From positions 1-64,000 of the forward strand of contig CAMBDL010000005.1 of NCBI GenBank assembly GCA_945865365.1: a stretch of DNA of 64,000 nt, in the 5' to 3' direction. Position 1 is the stretch's first letter; each line of letters opens with the position of its first letter. Positions 20,144-30,045 of this stretch are shown piece after piece. A model generated the notes under the pieces. That model had not been told where the DNA came from, did not search any database, and worked only from the letters and a program-made list of their open reading frames with translations. A program made the translations under genes and the position numbers. The stretch is from Streptomyces griseus (lineage in GTDB: Bacteria > Actinomycetota > Actinomycetes > Nanopelagicales > Nanopelagicaceae).

Positions 20144-21714
20144 ATGGAGTTCATCTTTTCGTAAATATCCTTTAAGTTATCGGCATTGGCTTCACGTGAA
20201 GGTACTTGTGCAACAACCACTGAGACTCCATGTATGGGTGCAGACATTGCTTTCTTAAGTTCATCGATTGAGGTAACAGTTCTTGAGTCAATTCCCATCG
20301 CTGAAGCAATTACAGCTGGATCTAATCCATGAGGAGTTCCAAAAACCTCTTCAAAACCCGAAACTCCACGCTGTGGAAGTGTAGAAAAAATCCCGCCGCC
20401 ATCATTATTAATAACTATGAACATGCAATTAATCTCTTCGCGTTGAATTAAACCAGTGATGTCATGCAAAAATGCTAAATCTCCAAGCACTGCGAAGCTA
20501 GCTGTGCGCCCACAGGCCACACCTAAAGCAGTAGAGACACTCCCATCTATACCGGCTAATCCTCGATTTGCATACGTGTGGATATCACCTCGTGGAGAAG
20601 CAAAGCCTTCTATATCTCTAATTGGCCGAGACGATGCAATAAAAAGCACAGAACCGCTAGGAAGCTCGGCAGAAATTGTTTTAGCAATATTCGCTTCATT
20701 CCAACCATTCATTTCACTAATAACTTTTGCACACCGTTGTGAGTATTTCTGCCATTGAGCAACCCACTCTTCGGATGCAGGTTGAGCATCTAAATGAGGA
20801 ATTGATGTGAACTTCTTATCCCCTGTGCGATCACTATCGATAGTTGCCATACGCGGATCTATCACGCATTGCAATGGTGCTAACTTGATAAGGGAATTTA
20901 CCGAACGTGACAAAGTTGTGCGGCCAATGACAATGGCCACTTGAGGAATTAATGCACTACGAATCTCCATCGACGTTAAGAAAATCGATGCATGAGCAAC
21001 TGCATCTGGAAATGACAGCGGATCTTCTGCAATGACTGGCCAATTAAGTTTTTTAGCAAAGGCTTGCACCTCTTCGATACTTAATCCGCCACGGTCATGT
21101 CCAATGACCAGGACACCGCGGCTTCCTTGAATTTTTAAGCTTCCTGCTTTTGTGCGTGTCATGGACCGTGCGACTGTGACAGTAATGTCATCAAGCCAGT
21201 CAGTTGAATCATCTGGCAGAAGTGGCTCATCAAACTGTAGATTTAAGTGAACGGGACCTGTTCGCAAACTATCTAAGGGCAGATCCATAGGAAAAACTGG
21301 GCCATCAATATCGGCAAAGTAGCGCACAGCCTTACCAAAAATTCGCGCCTGCTCAGTCGTTTGATTTGCTCCAGTACGACGGAGCATTGCTGGCCTATCA
21401 GCCGTTAAAACCAGTAAAGGGCTGTTGGTGTGGCTAGCCTCTAAAACAGCAGGATGGTAATTGGCAACTGCAGTTCCACTTGTGCATACAACTGGAACTG
21501 GACGGCCGGTTGATTTAATCAGTCCTAAAGCAAAGAAGGCTGCAGTCCGCTCGTCGATGCGAATATGTATTTTTATTAAGCCCCGTGCTGCCGCCGCATT
21601 AAAAGCTAAAGATAGTGGTGCATTTCTAGAGCCCGGTGAAACTACTACGTCTGTGATTCCAGCTTCAATAATCTGCCGAACTACTACACGTGCTAAAGAG
21701 GTTGATGCATTCAT
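20140..21714 (-). CDS. menD: 2-succinyl-5-enolpyruvyl-6-hydroxy-3-cyclohexene-1-carboxylate synthase
   Basis: A 524-residue thiamine-diphosphate enzyme that joins isochorismate and 2-oxoglutarate. The N-terminal VVSPGSRNAPLSLAF block and the active glutamate region HIRIDERTAAFFALG are intact. The diphosphate-binding motif is GDLAFLHD, continuing to NNDGGGIFSTLP. The ATG at 21714 forms an ATGA junction with menC and has a G-rich site upstream; a GTG nine bases earlier is the alternative. Confidence 0.95.
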   Translation of the reverse strand: MNASTSLARVVVRQIIEAGITDVVVSPGSRNAPLSLAFNAAAARGLIKIHIRIDERTAAFFALGLIKSTGRPVPVVCTSGTAVANYHPAVLEASHTNSPLLVLTADRPAMLRRTGANQTTEQARIFGKAVRYFADIDGPVFPMDLPLDSLRTGPVHLNLQFDEPLLPDDSTDWLDDITVTVARSMTRTKAGSLKIQGSRGVLVIGHDRGGLSIEEVQAFAKKLNWPVIAEDPLSFPDAVAHASIFLTSMEIRSALIPQVAIVIGRTTLSRSVNSLIKLAPLQCVIDPRMATIDSDRTGDKKFTSIPHLDAQPASEEWVAQWQKYSQRCAKVISEMNGWNEANIAKTISAELPSGSVLFIASSRPIRDIEGFASPRGDIHTYANRGLAGIDGSVSTALGVACGRTASFAVLGDLAFLHDITGLIQREEINCMFIVINNDGGGIFSTLPQRGVSGFEEVFGTPHGLDPAVIASAMGIDSRTVTSIDELKKAMSAPIHGVSVVVAQVPSREANADNLKDIYEKMNSI

Positions 21715-22682
21715 ACGTTCCACCCTCTCTCATAGATATAACTCTCGGCTCCTGCGCTCCAGGTCATACGAATTCTATTCTTCCACCAGTTTAATCGCTC
21801 ATTGGAAGCGGCTAATTTATTAAGCACTGAAATATCTGGTCGTACATCAGTGACTTCAATCATTCCATCTTTTATTGGAAGTTGATCAACATCTACTGCT
21901 AAAAGAGAGCCAGTGCCTAAACCACATGCAAAATCAAGTGAAGGTAAAGTACTCGCTAGCTTAAGCCCGTAAGAGATTCCTACTGCACTTTCTAATGCAC
22001 TTGAGACGACCACAGGAAGTTTGTGATGCTTTGCTATTTCAAGTGATCGAGTTATGCCACCTAATGGGGCAACTTTCAACATCACAATATCTACCGCATC
22101 TGATAAATCCACAGCAAAAGGGTCTTTAGCCTTTCTAATCACCTCGTCTCCAACGATTTTTATCTGTGTGCGTTTTTTTAACTCACGCAACTCTTCAACT
22201 GTTGCACATGGCTGTTCTGCATATTCAATATCTCCTACTGAATTAAGAAAAGAGGTCGCCTGATCTACATTCCATAATCCATTAACGTCGATTCGAATTT
22301 TCGCATCTGGGCGAAGCTCACGAATGATCCGTAAGCGCTCTCGATCTTTGCCTGGATCATTTCCAACCTTTACTTTAATAACCGAACACCCAGGATAAGT
22401 TTCTAGAAGTGCTTGAATCTCGGCTGGGTTATCTAAAGCTGGCAGAGTCGCATTTACAGCTATATCTGAACGAAGGGCTGGTGGTGCTGGCACAAAGGCG
22501 GCTTCAATGGCGCTAGTTAGCCACGGCACTGATTCGCTATAGCTGTACTCCAAAAATGGAGAGAACTCCCCCCAACCCACTGGCCCCTCAAAAAGCGCCA
22601 CTTCACGAGACGTGATGGATCGAAAGTCAGTCCTTGTTGCAAGTGCAACAACACGAAGTGAGCCCAGAATTGAATCAAGCAT
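21711..22682 (-). CDS. menC: o-Succinylbenzoate synthase
   Basis: A 323-residue enolase-superfamily dehydratase. The catalytic KxK pair is in VIKVKVGND, the metal ligands are in RIDVNGLW, EQPC and VGDEV, and the second catalytic lysine is in VMLKVAPLGG. It lies directly after menB (three-base gap) and overlaps menD as ATGA. Length is normal for the short actinobacterial form. Confidence 0.94.
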   Translation of the reverse strand: MLDSILGSLRVVALATRTDFRSITSREVALFEGPVGWGEFSPFLEYSYSESVPWLTSAIEAAFVPAPPALRSDIAVNATLPALDNPAEIQALLETYPGCSVIKVKVGNDPGKDRERLRIIRELRPDAKIRIDVNGLWNVDQATSFLNSVGDIEYAEQPCATVEELRELKKRTQIKIVGDEVIRKAKDPFAVDLSDAVDIVMLKVAPLGGITRSLEIAKHHKLPVVVSSALESAVGISYGLKLASTLPSLDFACGLGTGSLLAVDVDQLPIKDGMIEVTDVRPDISVLNKLAASNERLNWWKNRIRMTWSAGAESYIYERGWNV

Positions 22683-22685
22683 TAT

Positions 22686-23564
22686 TTATGGACGCTTTGG
22701 GAACTTTTCAAAATTTGGCTTGCGCTTCTCTTTATAGGCATCGCGTCCCTCTTGTCCTTCTTCACTCATATAAAACAATAGAGTTGCATCTCCTGCTAGC
22801 TGTTGAATACCAGCTTGACCATCATCTGCCGCATTCAGACTAGATTTCAGCAAACGTAGTGCGAGTGGAGAGTTTTGTAACATTTCACGACACCATGAAA
22901 CTGTTTCAGCTTCAAGTTCAGAAACTGGAACTACTGTATTAACAAGTCCCATTGCGAGCGCTTCTTGTGCATCATAGTGTCGTGTCATAAACCAAATTTC
23001 GCGTGCTTTTTTCTGTCCAACATGCGCAGCTAAAAGTCCTGCGCCATATCCACCATCAAATGAACCTACCATCGGACCTGTCTGACCAAACTTTGCATTA
23101 TCTGCTGCAATAGTTAAATCGCACACAACATGCAGTACATGGCCTCCACCAATTGCCCATCCTGCAACCATTGCAACAACTGGTTTAGGTGTCCTGCGGA
23201 TTTGAATTTGCAAATCTAGGACATTGAGTCGACCAATTCCTTTTTTCGATAGCGAGTCATCGCCCAGATACCCATCATCACCGCGAACACTGATATCTCC
23301 ACCTGAGCAAAACGCCTCAGTTCCTGTACCCGTCAGAATAATTACACCGATCTCCTCATTATCGCGAGCAAGGGAGAAGGCCTCGATTAGTTCAATAATT
23401 GTTTGTGGCCGAAATGCGTTGTGTACCTTGGGGCGGTTTATCGTGATCTTCGCGATTCCATCACCCATCTGATAATTAATATCAACAAAACCCTCCCCTC
23501 CTGGGGCGGTAATCCACTGCGGCAGCTCACGGCTGCCAAAATCACGATTAATAGGCTTGCTCAT
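22686..23564 (-). CDS. menB: 1,4-Dihydroxy-2-naphthoyl-CoA synthase
   Basis: A 292-residue crotonase-fold enzyme that closes the second ring of the naphthoquinone. Visible motifs are [12 protein letters not shown], the oxyanion region [12 protein letters not shown] and [12 protein letters not shown] with the MenB-specific aspartate. The C-terminal tail [14 protein letters not shown] is also a MenB hallmark. A GGAGG ribosome site precedes the ATG. It heads the menB-menC-menD transcript. Confidence 0.96.
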   Translation of the reverse strand: MSKPINRDFGSRELPQWITAPGGEGFVDINYQMGDGIAKITINRPKVHNAFRPQTIIELIEAFSLARDNEEIGVIILTGTGTEAFCSGGDISVRGDDGYLGDDSLSKKGIGRLNVLDLQIQIRRTPKPVVAMVAGWAIGGGHVLHVVCDLTIAADNAKFGQTGPMVGSFDGGYGAGLLAAHVGQKKAREIWFMTRHYDAQEALAMGLVNTVVPVSELEAETVSWCREMLQNSPLALRLLKSSLNAADDGQAGIQQLAGDATLLFYMSEEGQEGRDAYKEKRKPNFEKFPKRP

Positions 23565-23605
23565 ATTTCCTCCACTATCGTTGCTAGCGATAGCCTACGG
23601 CTGCA

Positions 23606-24682
23606 ATGGATATGAAGTCACAACGAGAATTACTGCGGGTCAGCCCTGCGTGCGAACTCCCGGATTTAGCCGGACTCATCACGTCAGCCCTCGTAGGTAC
23701 TGGTCCTGCCTTGGGCCTGGCAGATGTCGGCTCACAGACATGTCTTTCCACTATCTGCCTAGTCATAGGCACTAGCGGAAGTTCAGGTCTCGTGAAGGAG
23801 GTCGCCTTCACATCGCAATCCCTTCTCGCATCGGCACGAGCAGCTAATGCATTTATCGGAGCGGCTAATGGATCTGCGTGGTCTTTACTTTTGCCCACTA
23901 CACACATTGCAGGCATCAACGTAATTATTCGCTCGATGGAAGTTGGCACGCTCCCAGTTGATCTACGAAATTTTAACGGTGAATTTCCAACCGTAGATTT
24001 TACTTCTGTCGTACCAACACAACTATTTAGAGCACTTAACTCTGATGACAGATTACTGCGACACCTTCAAAGTGCACGTGCAGTCTTAGTCGGTGGTGCC
24101 ACACTTTCACCCGTATTGCGACAAGAAGCTGAAAGCGCTGGAATACACGTCATTGAAACGTATGGAATGACTGAAACGTGTGGCGGATGTATTTACGACG
24201 GTACTGCACTAAATGGAGTGGATTTTCGAATCAACGAACACGGAGTTATTGAGATTCAGGGATCAGTTTTAGCTGATAGCTACTTGAATATTCCTGAGCA
24301 ATTTAAACTCCACGATGGTTGGTTTACAACCAATGACCTTGGTGAAATCACAGATGAAAAACTTAAGGTATTAGGCAGGGCTGACGATGTAATTATATCT
24401 GGTGGTGAAAATTTATCGCTCATCGCAGTTGAAGCTACTTTGTCGGTTCGTTACCCCGACATTGAGTGTGCCGCATTTGCAGTTAATGACAAGCAATGGG
24501 GCCATGCGCTGCATGTCGCCATAGTCGGTGATGTTAGTGAGACAGAGATTTCACATTACTTAGAAGCGGCATTGGGCGACATAGCAAAACCTAAAGGTAT
24601 TCACTTTCTAGATTCACTTCCCCTACTAGGAATCGGCAAAATTGACCGTATGGCACTTGCACGAATGGCTGAGAATGAATAA
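23606..24682 (+). CDS. menE: o-Succinylbenzoate-CoA ligase
   Basis: A 358-residue acyl-adenylate enzyme, compact as in other actinobacterial MenE. The phosphate loop is TSGSSGLVKEV, a variant of TSGSTGxPK. YGMTETCGG, GWFTTNDLGE, GRADDVIISGGENLS and the C-terminal GIGKIDRMAL with the catalytic lysine follow in order. The start is divergent from menB with 41 bases between. TAGCCT at 23591-23596 lies nine bases before the ATG; a second ATG at 23612 is possible. Confidence 0.92.
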   Translation: MDMKSQRELLRVSPACELPDLAGLITSALVGTGPALGLADVGSQTCLSTICLVIGTSGSSGLVKEVAFTSQSLLASARAANAFIGAANGSAWSLLLPTTHIAGINVIIRSMEVGTLPVDLRNFNGEFPTVDFTSVVPTQLFRALNSDDRLLRHLQSARAVLVGGATLSPVLRQEAESAGIHVIETYGMTETCGGCIYDGTALNGVDFRINEHGVIEIQGSVLADSYLNIPEQFKLHDGWFTTNDLGEITDEKLKVLGRADDVIISGGENLSLIAVEATLSVRYPDIECAAFAVNDKQWGHALHVAIVGDVSETEISHYLEAALGDIAKPKGIHFLDSLPLLGIGKIDRMALARMAENE

Positions 24683-25523
24683 ATGGATCCTGGGCGCAAG
24701 GCCACGCACACTGCCCGCAGCTATTGCTCCCGTCATTGTTGCATCGGCACTTGCGGCTCCAGATTTCAATTGGTTTCGCGCAGCATTGGCGCTAAAGGTA
24801 GGTTTATGGCTGCAAATCGCCGTTAACTTTGCCAATGATTACTCCGATGGTGTTAAGGGAACCGATACGCACCGAATTGGGCCAACTCGTTTAGTTGCAA
24901 GTGGCTTAGCAACTGCTCGTTCAGTAAAGAATGCCGCGTTTATCTCTTTTGCTATTGCCTCGATAGCTGGCCTGTGGCTTGCACTATTAACTTCACCACT
25001 CTTAATCGCTATCGGCCTACTTTCAATCTTAGCTGCCTGGAATTACACCGGGGGTAAGAGACCATATGGCTACAGTGGTTATGGTGAGATTTCAGTATTT
25101 ATCTTCTTTGGTATCGTGGCAACGGTCGGTAGTTTTTATGTGCAGACCGAAAAACTCACACTCATGAGTTTTATCGTAGCTATTCCAATGGGTGCACTTT
25201 CATGTGCAATTCTCTCGATAAATAACCTTCGAGATCGCGAACAAGATGAATTAGCCGGTAAACGTACTCTCGCCGTTCGGATAGGAGATGATGCTGCCAG
25301 GCGTTTCTTTGTTGCATTGCTCGTTCTTGCCCATACTGCTGCGATAGCTACTTTCAGGCCCTTAGCCCTGCTGACGCTCTTGGTAACTCCACTTACTTTC
25401 TCAATCGCCCGCACAGTTCTGGGTGGGGCAAGCGGAGCTCAATTAATTCCACTCCTTGGCACAACTGGTAAATTACAAATAATCTTCGCGGCGGTTTTTG
25501 CACTTGCGTTAGCGATACAATAA
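24675..25523 (+). CDS. menA: 1,4-Dihydroxy-2-naphthoate polyprenyltransferase
   Basis: A 282-residue UbiA-family membrane prenyltransferase that attaches the isoprenoid tail to dihydroxynaphthoate. The first aspartate motif is NFANDYSDGVKGTD and the second is NNLRDREQDELAGK; about eight helices are seen. The ATG at 24675 (protein MNKWILGARPRTLPA) overlaps the end of menE by eight bases and is preferred over an in-frame start at 24642 inside menE. Confidence 0.95.
   Translation: MNKWILGARPRTLPAAIAPVIVASALAAPDFNWFRAALALKVGLWLQIAVNFANDYSDGVKGTDTHRIGPTRLVASGLATARSVKNAAFISFAIASIAGLWLALLTSPLLIAIGLLSILAAWNYTGGKRPYGYSGYGEISVFIFFGIVATVGSFYVQTEKLTLMSFIVAIPMGALSCAILSINNLRDREQDELAGKRTLAVRIGDDAARRFFVALLVLAHTAAIATFRPLALLTLLVTPLTFSIARTVLGGASGAQLIPLLGTTGKLQIIFAAVFALALAIQ
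25516..25521 (+). promoter_or_regulatory. Probable -10 box overlapping the menA stop
   Basis: TACAAT ends six bases before the ATG at 25528. Its last T is the first base of the menA TAA stop codon. The downstream gene can thus have its own leaderless transcript. Confidence 0.5.
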
Positions 25524-25527
25524 AACC

Positions 25528-25791
25528 ATGACACGCCTGATCCCCATTTTTCTTGTCTTTGGCCTAACCATTTATGCACTCATAGATTGCGCACGCACCG
25601 ATGAGTCACAAATTAAGAATCTGCCAAAGTGGGGTTGGCTATTAATAATTATCCTTCTCGGGCCGCAAGCCGTTGCAATTGGACCTGTTGCATATTTAAT
25701 TGCTGGAAGAAATAAGCCAAAAGGCTCAAAAATGCCTAAACGTCGCATCTTGCCACCCGATGATGACCCAGATTTTCTAGGACGTCTCTAA
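25528..25791 (+). CDS. Small PLDc_N-type membrane protein
   Basis: An 87-residue protein with two hydrophobic segments (about 3-18 and 35-60) linked by a short loop, and a charged tail ending DDDPDFLGRL. It resembles the phospholipase D N-terminal-like (PLDc_N) family of small actinobacterial membrane proteins, often found next to menA and cytochrome c maturation genes. There is no catalytic domain. Function unknown. Its stop overlaps the convergent ccsB stop by four bases. Confidence 0.8.
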   Translation: MTRLIPIFLVFGLTIYALIDCARTDESQIKNLPKWGWLLIIILLGPQAVAIGPVAYLIAGRNKPKGSKMPKRRILPPDDDPDFLGRL

Positions 25792-26681
25792 AGCCCAGAA
25801 TAGGTATGTTTTCCAGTGCCCCAAATATTGACGTACACGTAGTTAAAGAGAAATGTTGAGCCAGCAAACAAACATAGCCATGCAGCTCGGCGTCCGCGCC
25901 ATCCAATTGTGACGCGTGCGTGTAAGTAGGCGGCATATGCAACCCATGTAATAAATGCCCACGTCTCTTTAGGATCCCAGCCCCAATAACGCCCCCATGC
26001 ACTCTCGGCCCAAATTGCTCCGGCTATAACGGCAAACGTCCATAAAGGAAAGACAAATGCAACTAAGCGATATGAAAGTTGGTCTAGATCTTCAAGTGAA
26101 GGCAGTCGTTTTGCCCAAGCAGTTCGCTCGCCCTTTGATTCCATAGAATCTAGGTATAAGTAAGCGGCGGCAACAGCATTGGCAAGTAAAAAAACACCGC
26201 CGGAAATAATTGCTGCAGAAACGTGAATAACTAGCCACGTCGATTTAAGGGCGGGAACTAGTGGCGCACTTGGTCGATATAGAACAGCTACTGCAGTTCC
26301 CAAAGTTAGCAAGACCGCTGTTGAAACTAAAAACCCCAACCATCGCAGATCATATTTACGAAGGGCAACTAAGTAGGCGCCTGAAAAAGCTAATGCACCA
26401 GTAATTGAAAACTCATACATATTGCCCCAGGGGACTCGTCCGGCAGAAACTCCACGCGCGATTACTCCGGCACATAGAAGTATGAAGCCAAGAATCATCA
26501 TTGCCGTAGCTATCCGTGCAACTTTTTCTGTTCGTTTATAATCAAAAACTTTCTCCGATGTCGCCTCTGGAGTCTTCACTGCCCACGCTGTTTCAACGGC
26601 ATGAGCAAAAAAGGAGAGTGTGTATATTGCCATTGATGAGTAAATTAAATAATTGGAGAGATAGGCCCAGGTACGTGACAT
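25788..26681 (-). CDS. ccsB: Cytochrome c maturation protein CcsB (heme handling)
   Basis: A 297-residue membrane protein of the CcsA/CcsB/ResC type, which with ResB forms the system II synthetase that carries heme across the membrane and attaches it to apocytochrome c. The tryptophan-rich WWD-type motif WGWDPKETWAFITW is intact, with heme-ligand histidines nearby. About eight helices. It directly follows resB. Confidence 0.94.
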   Translation of the reverse strand: MSRTWAYLSNYLIYSSMAIYTLSFFAHAVETAWAVKTPEATSEKVFDYKRTEKVARIATAMMILGFILLCAGVIARGVSAGRVPWGNMYEFSITGALAFSGAYLVALRKYDLRWLGFLVSTAVLLTLGTAVAVLYRPSAPLVPALKSTWLVIHVSAAIISGGVFLLANAVAAAYLYLDSMESKGERTAWAKRLPSLEDLDQLSYRLVAFVFPLWTFAVIAGAIWAESAWGRYWGWDPKETWAFITWVAYAAYLHARVTIGWRGRRAAWLCLFAGSTFLFNYVYVNIWGTGKHTYSGL

Positions 26682-28151
26682 TTAGATCTCCCTTTTTATA
26701 GCGCTTACAAATATGGCTAACTCTTGCTCTAGGCCAGGCGCTGCATTTTTAGCTAACCCAGCTACTTCAACATCTGCCCCAACTCGAATCCATATTCTGC
26801 GACGGCGAGTAAAAAGTGACGCTAATAGACCAAGGATGGAAACAATAGCCCCGAGTAGCGCATAGTTCTTGCCAGAATCATCGACTATTTGGATGTTAAC
26901 CCATTGAACATAGCCCTCGAAAGTGAGTGATCCGCCTGCATAGGTAAAGCTTTCACCGGGCTTGAGTGATTTCAAGCCGATCTGCTTCATCTGTGATGTG
27001 TCGATGCGATAAACGGATTGTGGGGTACCTGAATCTAAACCTAAATCTCCAGACCAGGCAGATAACAGTAGGCGCGGATCTAAAGCTTGTGGGAATGCGC
27101 TGATTGCTCCATTGCCATTACTACGTTCATATGTTGGAAGGAACGAGCCGACAAAGCCAACCTGTGGTTGGGCATCTGGAACTTTAATGGCACCGATTGA
27201 ACGTAGATTTCCATCTTGCGGTAAAAATGGAATTGGACCTTGCAGTCCAACATTTCCCTTTGAGTCTTGCACGGTAACAATAGGTGAATAACCAGTAGCT
27301 TGAAGATAAATCTTGGTGTTACCAATCGCTAGAGGGGAATTAACTTTAATTACCTTTTTTTCACCCTTAGTTAAATCTCCTTGATACAGAGTCACGTCTA
27401 GGGTGTAATCCTCTGGTGCATTTGTGACAATGTTGTACTGCGCATCGAAATCATCTACCTTCAGGATGAAGTTCGCTAACTCTCCATCTTTGAAAAGTTT
27501 CCCGTACGCTAACGAATCATAACTAGTTGGGGTATTAACAAAGCGCTCTCCAACATTTAGGATTGCTTCACCGCGCATACCAAATAACGATGACATTGAA
27601 ATTCCAAGCAAAATGAGAATGAGGGCCAGATGGAAAAAGAGATTTCCAGTTTCGCGTGAATAGCCCTTTTCTGCCGAGATCGACCCATCTTTTTCCAGCA
27701 CTCGGAAACGATTCTTCTTCAGCCAGGCTCTCGCAGTTTCGATTTCATCTCCATGTGCCGGCCAGGAAGAATAGAACTCCATTCGATCCAAATTCTTAGG
27801 AGTCGACGGAGGCAAAGCTCGTGCAGCTTGAAAATGCCCGATTGTTCGTGGCAATACACAGCCAATGAGTGAGATAAATAGAAGTATGTATATCGCACTA
27901 AACCAAGGCGATCCGTACACATCAAAGAGGGAGAACCGATCCAACCATGTAGCTAGATCCGGTGAGCGCTTAAAATAGTCAGAAACTGCCATCGGATTTT
28001 GAGTTCGCTGAGGAATGAGCGAGCCCGGAATGGCGGCAACACCTAAGAGCATCAATAGAATTAATGCGGTGCGCATACTTGTTAACTGCCGCCACGCAAA
28101 TCTAAATAATCCGATGCTGCCTAGCTCTGGAAGTTGGGCTTCTTGGCTCAT
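26682..28151 (-). CDS. resB: Cytochrome c biogenesis protein ResB
   Basis: A 489-residue partner of CcsB. Three helices lie near the N-terminus (including the region starting ALILLMLLGVAAIPGSLIP), then a large extracytoplasmic domain from about 210 to 420, then a final helix near 435-460. The family start of a short cytoplasmic stretch followed by LTSMRTALILL is clear. It abuts ccsB and ccdA with no spacer. Confidence 0.92.
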   Translation of the reverse strand: MSQEAQLPELGSIGLFRFAWRQLTSMRTALILLMLLGVAAIPGSLIPQRTQNPMAVSDYFKRSPDLATWLDRFSLFDVYGSPWFSAIYILLFISLIGCVLPRTIGHFQAARALPPSTPKNLDRMEFYSSWPAHGDEIETARAWLKKNRFRVLEKDGSISAEKGYSRETGNLFFHLALILILLGISMSSLFGMRGEAILNVGERFVNTPTSYDSLAYGKLFKDGELANFILKVDDFDAQYNIVTNAPEDYTLDVTLYQGDLTKGEKKVIKVNSPLAIGNTKIYLQATGYSPIVTVQDSKGNVGLQGPIPFLPQDGNLRSIGAIKVPDAQPQVGFVGSFLPTYERSNGNGAISAFPQALDPRLLLSAWSGDLGLDSGTPQSVYRIDTSQMKQIGLKSLKPGESFTYAGGSLTFEGYVQWVNIQIVDDSGKNYALLGAIVSILGLLASLFTRRRRIWIRVGADVEVAGLAKNAAPGLEQELAIFVSAIKREI

Positions 28152-28877
28152 TTAAACCACCGGAATGAAATCTGAAATAACTCCGCGCAAAGAGTTCATT
28201 ATGTAACCCCATGCTCCAGAGAGTTGCAAGACGCCGATCGTGATTAAAAATATGCCACCAATTTTAGAGATGAGATCTCCCCTGCGGACAATAACTTTAC
28301 GAAGTCTTTCAGAGCGATCAAGAAAAACTCCGGAAGCGATAAATGGTAGACCTAGGCCAAGGCAGTAACCAAGTGATAACAATGCACCACGGACTGCACT
28401 CGACTCTTGGAAAGCTAATGTTTGAACTGCCGCAAGTGCTGGGCCAATACAAGGAGTCCATCCAATTCCAAATAGAAAACCAAGTATGGGGGCACCGATA
28501 AGTCCACCAGTGGTTTTCATTTGGGGGCGTATTGTTGGCATCATTGCAAATTTTCCAAGAAAAATTAGACCGAGAAAGATTGTGACAACTCCGAGTACGC
28601 GTGATATTCCAACTTCATGGGCGACTAATTTATTTCCTAATCCCCCAAATACTGCCCCATAAGAAAGAAATACCACACTAAAGCCAAGAACAAAGAGAAG
28701 TGAACCTAGAAAGAGTTTCCCGCGGTTGCTCGAAAACCCAGCTGCAAAAGATAAATACCCAGGGACAAGCGGCAGAACGCATGGTGATAGAAATGAAAGA
28801 AGTCCAGCAATGAAAGCTATGGGAAATGCTGCTAGTAAGAATCCACTGAAAATCTGTTCGACAAAGAAATCTCTCAT
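28152..28877 (-). CDS. ccdA: Thiol-disulfide carrier CcdA
   Basis: A 241-residue, six-helix membrane protein that moves reducing power from cytoplasmic thioredoxin to the outside, keeping the CxxCH of apocytochromes reduced. Its two redox cysteines are in LSPCVLPLVPGY and GWTPCIGPAL, as in all CcdA proteins. It overlaps resA by four bases. Confidence 0.95.
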   Translation of the reverse strand: MRDFFVEQIFSGFLLAAFPIAFIAGLLSFLSPCVLPLVPGYLSFAAGFSSNRGKLFLGSLLFVLGFSVVFLSYGAVFGGLGNKLVAHEVGISRVLGVVTIFLGLIFLGKFAMMPTIRPQMKTTGGLIGAPILGFLFGIGWTPCIGPALAAVQTLAFQESSAVRGALLSLGYCLGLGLPFIASGVFLDRSERLRKVIVRRGDLISKIGGIFLITIGVLQLSGAWGYIMNSLRGVISDFIPVV

Positions 28878-29419
28878 TCTGCACTCACTTTTTCAATCAA
28901 CTCTGACAGCGAGGCCACGGTAATTTGACCTGAGATGCGCCCTGCTACCTTGCCATTTCTGTCAATTACAACGGTTGAAGGAATCGCATTTGCAGACAAA
29001 GAGCCTTTGAATCCAATCAAAATTGAGTCATCAATAAGAGTGGGATACGGAATCGCAAAACGTCGGGCAAAAGCTTCAGCAGTTGGTGGATTATCTCGGG
29101 TAAGAATTCCGATGAAAGTCACTTCACTATATTTCTTTGATAAGGCAATTAGCGCAGGAATCTCTGCGCGACAAGGCGCGCACCATGATGCCCAAACATT
29201 AACTACTGTGACTCTTCCTAAACCGTAAGAATAATTCGTTCCCGATAGAGTCATGCCAGCAAGTGCTGGTGCATCAATTCGATCAGTGGATTTAAGATAA
29301 GTCACTACACCATTTCCTGAAACAAAACTATCTTGTGACGTTGTACTCCCGCCTCCGCTACATCCGGTTACAGCCAGAATTACAATAAGGCCATACATTG
29401 CTTTGTATAAACTCTTCAT
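28874..29419 (-). CDS. resA: Thioredoxin-like lipoprotein of ResA type
   Basis: A 181-residue TlpA/ResA-like protein. The N-terminus has a signal peptide ending in a lipobox (VTGC, cysteine near residue 20), so it should be anchored to the outer face of the membrane. The active site WASWCAPCRAEIP is complete. With CcdA it should reduce apocytochrome c. It overlaps the upstream phosphatase stop by one base. Confidence 0.93.
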   Translation of the reverse strand: MKSLYKAMYGLIVILAVTGCSGGGSTTSQDSFVSGNGVVTYLKSTDRIDAPALAGMTLSGTNYSYGLGRVTVVNVWASWCAPCRAEIPALIALSKKYSEVTFIGILTRDNPPTAEAFARRFAIPYPTLIDDSILIGFKGSLSANAIPSTVVIDRNGKVAGRISGQITVASLSELIEKVSAE

Positions 29420-30039
29420 TATTGTCCTGGAAGCAAGTGGCGTGCAGGTTCTGAATAAGTGAGTCCGGCTATTAATCCATCATCGTCAAAGTGAATGCTT
29501 GTGACCGAAGCCAAGGAGCATTCACGCTTGCGTGGATCATGAAGTAAGCGTCGGTTTTCAATTGCACTTCTTAAAATCCATATAGGTAGCTGATGTGACA
29601 CACAAATTGCATCTTTTCCATTAGCGGCCTCTCGCGCTGCAAATACGGCAGCTAGCATGCGATTTACTTGCTGATCGTATGGTTCACCCCATGACGGCCG
29701 CCAAGGATTCCATAAGTGTCTCCATGCAGCAGGATGTCGCAACACTCCATCGCCAACCCCAAATGGCTTACCTTCGAATACATTTGCCGCCTCAATTAAA
29801 CGCTCATCGGTAGTTATTTCAACTGCGTGTGCTGCAGCAATTGGTGCCGCCGTCTCTTGTGCGCGCTGTAACGGTGAAACACATAGAGCACCTAGGTCAA
29901 TGGACTTAGACCAGTCTCCAAGTGCGTGTGCCATTTCTTGGCCGCGATCAGAGAGTCGCCATCCAGGTTGACGCCCATAGAGAATCTTCTGAGGGTTTTC
30001 TACCTCACCGTGACGAATCACATGTACCGTTGAACTCAT
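29419..30039 (-). CDS. Histidine phosphatase family protein
   Basis: A 206-residue phosphoglycerate-mutase-like protein. The catalytic RHGE motif is in VIRHGEV near residue 9; a second histidine is in VSHQLPIW. A similar gene heads the cytochrome c maturation operon of mycobacteria (the Rv0525 position), so the place is conserved, but its substrate is unknown. TATGCT lies six bases before the ATG and no ribosome site is seen, which suggests a leaderless start for the operon. Confidence 0.9.
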   Translation of the reverse strand: MSSTVHVIRHGEVENPQKILYGRQPGWRLSDRGQEMAHALGDWSKSIDLGALCVSPLQRAQETAAPIAAAHAVEITTDERLIEAANVFEGKPFGVGDGVLRHPAAWRHLWNPWRPSWGEPYDQQVNRMLAAVFAAREAANGKDAICVSHQLPIWILRSAIENRRLLHDPRKRECSLASVTSIHFDDDGLIAGLTYSEPARHLLPGQ

Positions 30040-30045
30040 TGGGTA

